From Hadesarchaea archaeon (GTDB taxonomy: Archaea > Hadarchaeota > Hadarchaeia > Hadarchaeales > WYZ-LMO6), in contig QNVD01000244.1 of the NCBI GenBank assembly GCA_004347925.1, forward strand, positions 1 through 8,239: 8,239 bases of DNA. The letters are read 5' to 3'. The position numbers and the translations under genes are program-made. Positions 5,398 to 8,239 of the stretch are shown here, piece after piece. Numbering within the stretch: the first letter of the stretch is position 1; the number at the start of each line of letters is the position of its first letter. Under the pieces are notes generated by a model, which was not told where the DNA came from, ran no database searches, and saw only the letters and a list, made by a program, of their open reading frames with translations.

Positions 5398-6679
5398 CTC
5401 CGCCCGCTTCATCACGCCGCCGCTCACGCGGCGCAAGCGAGAGCTGCTCGAATACCTGCTGGACCAGTTCGCGGCTTCGGTGAACTTCTGCATTCAGAAG
5501 TGCCTGGAGCACGGGGTGACCTCCCGCGCCTCTTTGCACCGAATAGCATATGAGGAGTGGAAGGCTCGCTTCAACCTGGCCACCCACTGGTTCCACTCCG
5601 CCGGGCAGGTCGCAACCCAGACGCTTCGTTCCTGGAGAAAGCTCTGCCGCCAGGGTCAAGCGGATCCAAAGAAACCACCCGTTTACGAGGCACGGACGAT
5701 GCGCCTCGAACTCTGGGGAGATGGGAACGCCTCCGGTGTCTGCCGCTTCCACGGGAAGGCGGTTCAGATTCGCATCCGCAGGGGCGAGCACCTATGGCTC
5801 CTCCTAATAGTGACCGAGCACCACGAGCTGAGGTATCTCAAGGACTGGCGCGAGGGAAAGCTGAAGGTCGGTGAAATCACCATCTCAGCTTTCGGAAATC
5901 GGGCGAACGTCTTTGTGCCGTTCAAGCGTGAGGTTGAACCAAAGAAGATCGAAGGAATCTGCGGGGTGGACATAAACGAGAGGAGCGTCGACCTGACCAT
6001 CCTGAAGCCTAATCAGGAGCCCAGGCACCTCTCCATCGACGTTTCGGAGCTCCCGGCCATAAGGCACTCCATGCAGCTAAAGAGGAAGTCCATCCAGGAG
6101 AAGCTGGACAAGCCCCGGAGGCCCCTGCAGAAGAGGAGGCTCAAAGCGAAGTACTGGAGGAGGGAGAGGAACAGGACCAATCAGGTCATGCACGTCGTCA
6201 GCAAGGGGATAGCCGAGATCGCGGAGCGGGAGCGGGTGGCGTTGGCCTTCGAGGGCATCAGAGGAATCCGGCGGTCGATGGGGAGGCCGAAGAACGGGGG
6301 AACCCTGCACAAGGACATGCGCAGGCGCCTGAACCAGTGGCCCTTCAGGAAGCTCCAGTTCTACATAGGGTACAAGGTGCAGAGGCTGGGGCTGCCTGTG
6401 GTTGAGGTGAGCAACTACCGCAAGTCCAAGCTGTGCCCGAGATGTGGCCGGTACAACAGGCCGAAGGGGCACGCCTACAGGTGCGAGGCCTGCGGGTTGG
6501 AGGCCAGCCGCCATCTGGTGGCGAGCTGGAACATAGCTAAGGATGGGGCGAGGCACGTCCCCGCCGACTGCTGGCGGATGAAGCCGGTGGTGGAGGAGCC
6601 CGTGGCTCCGGCGAAGCCGTCGGTGGAGCCAGAAAGAATCCCGTGTCAGAGTGGTGTACGGTTCGATACGGGATTTTAG
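5384..6679 (+). CDS. tnpB: TnpB-type RNA-guided nuclease with third RuvC Asp replaced by His
   Basis: TnpB proteins use an RNA derived from their own 3' end (omega/reRNA) to cleave DNA next to the element. This one is 431 residues, a normal length. It starts at GTG 5384, nine nt after GGAGG, and overlaps tnpA. The N-terminal half is the wedge/REC region. RuvC-I is GVDINERSVDL with Asp196 and RuvC-II is ALAFEGI with Glu290. The zinc finger uses Cys351, Cys354, Cys367 and Cys370. In RuvC-III the usual RD before xxA(A/S)xN reads SRHLVASWNIA, so His377 stands where the third catalytic Asp belongs; CAT is one base from GAT. The preceding conserved Asp is also changed, to Ser375. Cleavage may be lost or reduced. 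Arginine codons shift at about codon 196: AGG/AGA is about 3 of 20 before and 21 of 33 after. Confidence 0.92.
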   Translation: MQSVSSARFITPPLTRRKRELLEYLLDQFAASVNFCIQKCLEHGVTSRASLHRIAYEEWKARFNLATHWFHSAGQVATQTLRSWRKLCRQGQADPKKPPVYEARTMRLELWGDGNASGVCRFHGKAVQIRIRRGEHLWLLLIVTEHHELRYLKDWREGKLKVGEITISAFGNRANVFVPFKREVEPKKIEGICGVDINERSVDLTILKPNQEPRHLSIDVSELPAIRHSMQLKRKSIQEKLDKPRRPLQKRRLKAKYWRRERNRTNQVMHVVSKGIAEIAERERVALAFEGIRGIRRSMGRPKNGGTLHKDMRRRLNQWPFRKLQFYIGYKVQRLGLPVVEVSNYRKSKLCPRCGRYNRPKGHAYRCEACGLEASRHLVASWNIAKDGARHVPADCWRMKPVVEEPVAPAKPSVEPERIPCQSGVRFDTGF

Positions 6680-6680
6680 G
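6600..6680 (+). ncRNA. Putative omega/reRNA 3' scaffold of the element
   Basis: TnpB guide RNAs arise from the 3' end of tnpB and the right end of the element, with the guide taken from flanking DNA. Here the tnpB 3' end runs into a hairpin (6635-6677) just before the likely element border. The upstream limit is arbitrary. If the border is near 6680, the guide would begin with ACGGATAGAATGCTTGAC, covering the start of the downstream permease gene. This is inferred from family knowledge, with only the hairpin seen directly. Confidence 0.35.
6635..6677 (+). repeat. 13-bp inverted repeat (hairpin) at element right end
   Basis: Bases 6635-6647 pair with 6665-6677 (core AATCCCGTGTC with GATACGGGATT) as 13 continuous pairs, two of them G-U, around a 17-nt loop. 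The stem covers the tnpB stop region and is followed at once by the presumed border. It may be the terminal stem of the reRNA, a recombinase-recognised end, or both. Confidence 0.65.
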
Positions 6681-6689
6681 ACGGATAGA

Positions 6690-7313
6690 ATGCTTGACAT
6701 CGTCCTCAGGTCCCTCTGGATCTCGGGAACGGCCACCCTGCTGGCCACCGCCTGGGGCCTCCCCCTCGCCCTCCTGCTGGGCCTGAGGGAGTTCCGGGGG
6801 AGGAGGGCCCTGCTGAGCCTCTTCCACACCCTGATGGGCCTCCCCACCGTCACCCTCGGCCTCCTCCTCTTCCTCCTCCTCTCCAGCCGCGGCCCCCTGG
6901 GCCCCCTCCACCTCCTCTACACCCCCTCGGCCATGATCCTGGGCCAGGCCCTCCTCGTCACCCCCATCGTGGTGACCTTCCTCTGCGAGGCCCTGGAGAG
7001 GGTGGACCCCTCCCTCAGGGACCTGGCCAGGACCCTGGGGGCCTCCGAGAGGCAGGCCTCGCTGGCCGTGCTGGGGGAGGCCAGGAGGGGGGCGGTGCTG
7101 GCGGTGCTGGCCTCCTTCAACCGGGCGGTCTCGGAGCTGGGGGTGGCCATGATGCTTGGGGGAAACCTGCACGGGTACACCAGGGTGATGACCACCGCCA
7201 TAGCCCTGGAGACCGCCAGGGGGGAGGTGCTTCTCTCCCTCCAGCTGGCGGCGGTCCTCCTGGCCCTGGTCTTCACCCTGAACCTGGCGGTGAACCTGCT
7301 GGGGAGGAGGTGA
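6690..7313 (+). CDS. tupB: Tungstate-type ABC transporter permease (TupB-like)
   Basis: A 207-residue inner-membrane permease. It has about five hydrophobic segments (near 8-32, 42-64, 80-100, 133-155 and 180-203). The cytoplasmic ABC-contact loop is ERVDPSLRDLARTLGAS (103-119), with the LGAS core of the EAA motif, followed by SELGVAMMLGGN (148-159). The short single-domain layout and these blocks fit TupB/WtpB-family oxyanion importers, which pass tungstate (less surely molybdate) from a binding protein into the cell. ATG 6690 is chosen because upstream in-frame sequence lies inside the insertion element; AGGA sits about 8 nt before it. It starts only 10 nt after tnpB stops, so its native promoter and any upstream tupA have been displaced. 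The stop lies 4 nt before the ATPase gene. Confidence 0.85.
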   Translation: MLDIVLRSLWISGTATLLATAWGLPLALLLGLREFRGRRALLSLFHTLMGLPTVTLGLLLFLLLSSRGPLGPLHLLYTPSAMILGQALLVTPIVVTFLCEALERVDPSLRDLARTLGASERQASLAVLGEARRGAVLAVLASFNRAVSELGVAMMLGGNLHGYTRVMTTAIALETARGEVLLSLQLAAVLLALVFTLNLAVNLLGRR

Positions 7314-7317
7314 GGGG

Positions 7318-7998
7318 ATGCTGGAGCTGAGGAGGGTGGTGCGCAGGTACGGGGAAAAGGTCGCCCTCAGGGGGGTGAGCCTGAGGGTGAGGAGGGGGGA
7401 GAGCCTCTCCCTCATAGGGCCCAACGGCTCGGGGAAGACCACCCTGCTGAGGGTGGCCGCCCTGCTGGACCGCCCGGATGAGGGGGAGGTGAGGTACCGG
7501 GGGGACCCCAGGGGGGTGACCATGGTCTTCCAGCAACCCGTCTTTTTCGACACCACCGTCTTCAAGAACGTGGCCTACGGGCTCAGGATAAGGGGGCGCC
7601 CGGAGGCGGAGATCGGGGAAAGGGTCAGGAGGGTCCTCTCCCTGGTGGGGATGGAGGGGAAGGAGGGGAGGAGGGTGAGGGAGCTCTCCGGGGGGGAGAG
7701 GCAGAGGGTGGCTCTGGCCAGGGCCCTGGTCCTGGAGCCCGAGCTCCTGCTGCTGGACGAGCCCACCTCCAGCCTGGATCCCCCCAACACCTGGCTGGTG
7801 GAGGAGATCATAAGGGAGGCGGAGAGGGAGCGCACGGTGGTGCTCTCCACCAACCACCCCTTCCAGGCCGCCAGGCTCTCCCGCAGGGTGGCCTGCCTCT
7901 TCGGGGGCAGGCTGATAGCCCAGGGGAGCCCCAGGGAGATCGTGGAGAGGCCCAGGGAGGAGAGGCTGAGGAGGTTCCTGAGGGGGGAGAGGTGGTGA
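7318..7998 (+). CDS. tupC: ABC transporter ATP-binding protein, tungstate-type (TupC-like)
   Basis: A 226-residue ATPase that powers the permease encoded just upstream. All motifs are intact: Walker A GPNGSGKT (34-41), Q-loop VFQQP (Gln72), signature LSGGERQR (123-130), Walker B LLLLDEP (143-149, Glu148 catalytic), D-loop SSLD and H-loop STNH (His180). The STNH form and the short length without the extra C-terminal domain of ModC/WtpC favour the TupC group. ATG 7318 follows a near-ideal GGAGGTGA with 4-5 nt spacing; that site also spans the permease stop, which implies translational coupling. The end overlaps the next gene by 4 nt (GTGA). The substrate is inferred from the permease, the ModE-like neighbour and remembered family features; another oxyanion is possible. 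Confidence 0.87.
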   Translation: MLELRRVVRRYGEKVALRGVSLRVRRGESLSLIGPNGSGKTTLLRVAALLDRPDEGEVRYRGDPRGVTMVFQQPVFFDTTVFKNVAYGLRIRGRPEAEIGERVRRVLSLVGMEGKEGRRVRELSGGERQRVALARALVLEPELLLLDEPTSSLDPPNTWLVEEIIREAERERTVVLSTNHPFQAARLSRRVACLFGGRLIAQGSPREIVERPREERLRRFLRGERW

Positions 7999-8239
7999 GG
8001 GAGCTCAAGCCCGAGGTGAAGCTCTGGCTGAAGAAGGGGGAGAGGAGCCTAGGGGGGAAGGGGAGGATGGAGCTGCTGCTGGCCATCGAGAGGGAGGGCT
8101 CCCTGAGCGGGGCGGCCAGGAAGCTGGGCATGTCCTACCGGCACGCCTGGGGGGTGGTGAGGGGGCTGGAGAGGGAGCTGGGCTTCAGGCTCCTCCGCAC
8201 CGAGAGGGGGGGAAGGAGGGGAGGGAGGAGCTCCCTCAC
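7995..8239 (+). CDS. ModE-type HTH regulator, N-terminal part (3' end outside window)
   Basis: The frame opens at GTG 7995 (GTG 7992 is an in-frame alternative) and stays open to the window edge, 81 complete codons. The segment GRMELLLAIEREGSLSGAAR (23-42), then GMSYRHAWGVVRGLERELGF (45-64), matches the winged helix-turn-helix of ModE regulators, including the GMSYxxAW recognition helix and a downstream Gly/Arg-rich wing. ModE proteins sense molybdate or tungstate and control uptake genes. Whether this one has a C-terminal oxyanion-binding (MOP/TOBE) domain cannot be seen. It overlaps the ATPase stop by 4 nt, so it is probably co-expressed with the transporter and likely controls it or other W/Mo genes. 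Confidence 0.82.
   Translation, partial: MRELKPEVKLWLKKGERSLGGKGRMELLLAIEREGSLSGAARKLGMSYRHAWGVVRGLERELGFRLLRTERGGRRGGRSSL

Larger units (their letters stand above)
4746..6680 (+). mobile_element. IS607-family insertion sequence (tnpA serine recombinase plus tnpB)
   Basis: The element carries a MerR-HTH serine recombinase overlapping a tnpB by 14 nt, the standard IS607 arrangement. Boundaries are estimated. On the left, host-like minus-strand coding stops near 4745 and AT-richer sequence begins; on the right, a hairpin follows the tnpB 3' end and the next gene starts at 6690. The ends share only a loose inverted similarity (CCTGAAACAATATCC against GGATTTTAGG). No target duplication is evident, as expected for IS607, which recombines at short dinucleotide cores. 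Codon use in tnpA and the first part of tnpB differs from the resident genes, consistent with recent arrival. Confidence 0.88.

Noticed and set aside
6651..6689. Upstream GTG start for the permease inside the tnpB end
   Set aside because: The extra residues come from the element's hairpin region, are not hydrophobic or family-like, and the ATG at 6690 begins the normal permease N-terminus.
6077..7565. Minus-strand long frames opposite tnpB, tupB and tupC
   Set aside because: They run antisense to well-identified transposase and ABC transporter genes and give low-complexity products.
1..8239. CRISPR array or second tRNA/rRNA gene
   Set aside because: No regularly spaced direct repeats and no further cloverleaf were seen on either strand.

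Overview
The window is GC-rich, with AGG and GAG dominating the codons of its resident genes. It looks like the genome of an archaeon, probably thermophilic. The tRNA-Thr has a U discriminator and no encoded CCA. TATA-like boxes sit about 20-30 nt upstream of start codons, oligo-T runs serve as likely terminators, GTG starts are common, and the proteins are rich in Glu, Arg and Leu. The lineage cannot be fixed from this sequence alone.

Left part (1-1224): a partial unrecognised gene (1-232, minus), a tRNA-Thr(UGU) (289-360, minus), a doubtful 31-codon ORF (442-537, plus), and an unrecognised 234-residue gene (520-1224, minus). The last is divergent from the SMC operon across a 154-bp intergenic region.

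Centre (1379-4614, plus): three overlapping genes form the most striking object here. The first is a 623-residue SMC-type ATPase whose heads resemble eukaryotic Smc5/Smc6 more than canonical Smc or Rad50; its coiled coil is short and has no recognisable hinge or zinc hook. The second is a kleisin-like protein whose C-terminal domain resembles Nse4 and ScpA. The third is a tandem winged-helix (KITE) protein resembling the non-RING part of Nse1/Nse3. Together they look like a compact archaeal Smc5/6-like ATPase-kleisin-KITE complex. A perfect G-quadruplex motif lies in the kleisin linker.

Mobile element (about 4746-6680, plus): an IS607-family element with a MerR-HTH serine recombinase and an overlapping TnpB. 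TnpB keeps the first two RuvC acidic residues and the zinc finger, but His replaces the third catalytic Asp. A 13-bp hairpin at the right end probably forms the 3' end of the omega/reRNA, which would place the guide over the start codon of the next gene. To the left, the element abuts the 5'-truncated tail of a minus-strand gene.

Right part (6690-8239, plus): a tungstate-type ABC transporter permease (TupB-like), its ATPase (TupC-like) and the start of a ModE-type regulator, all overlapping or tightly spaced. No substrate-binding protein (TupA) is present, and the insertion element sits exactly where one would often be expected.
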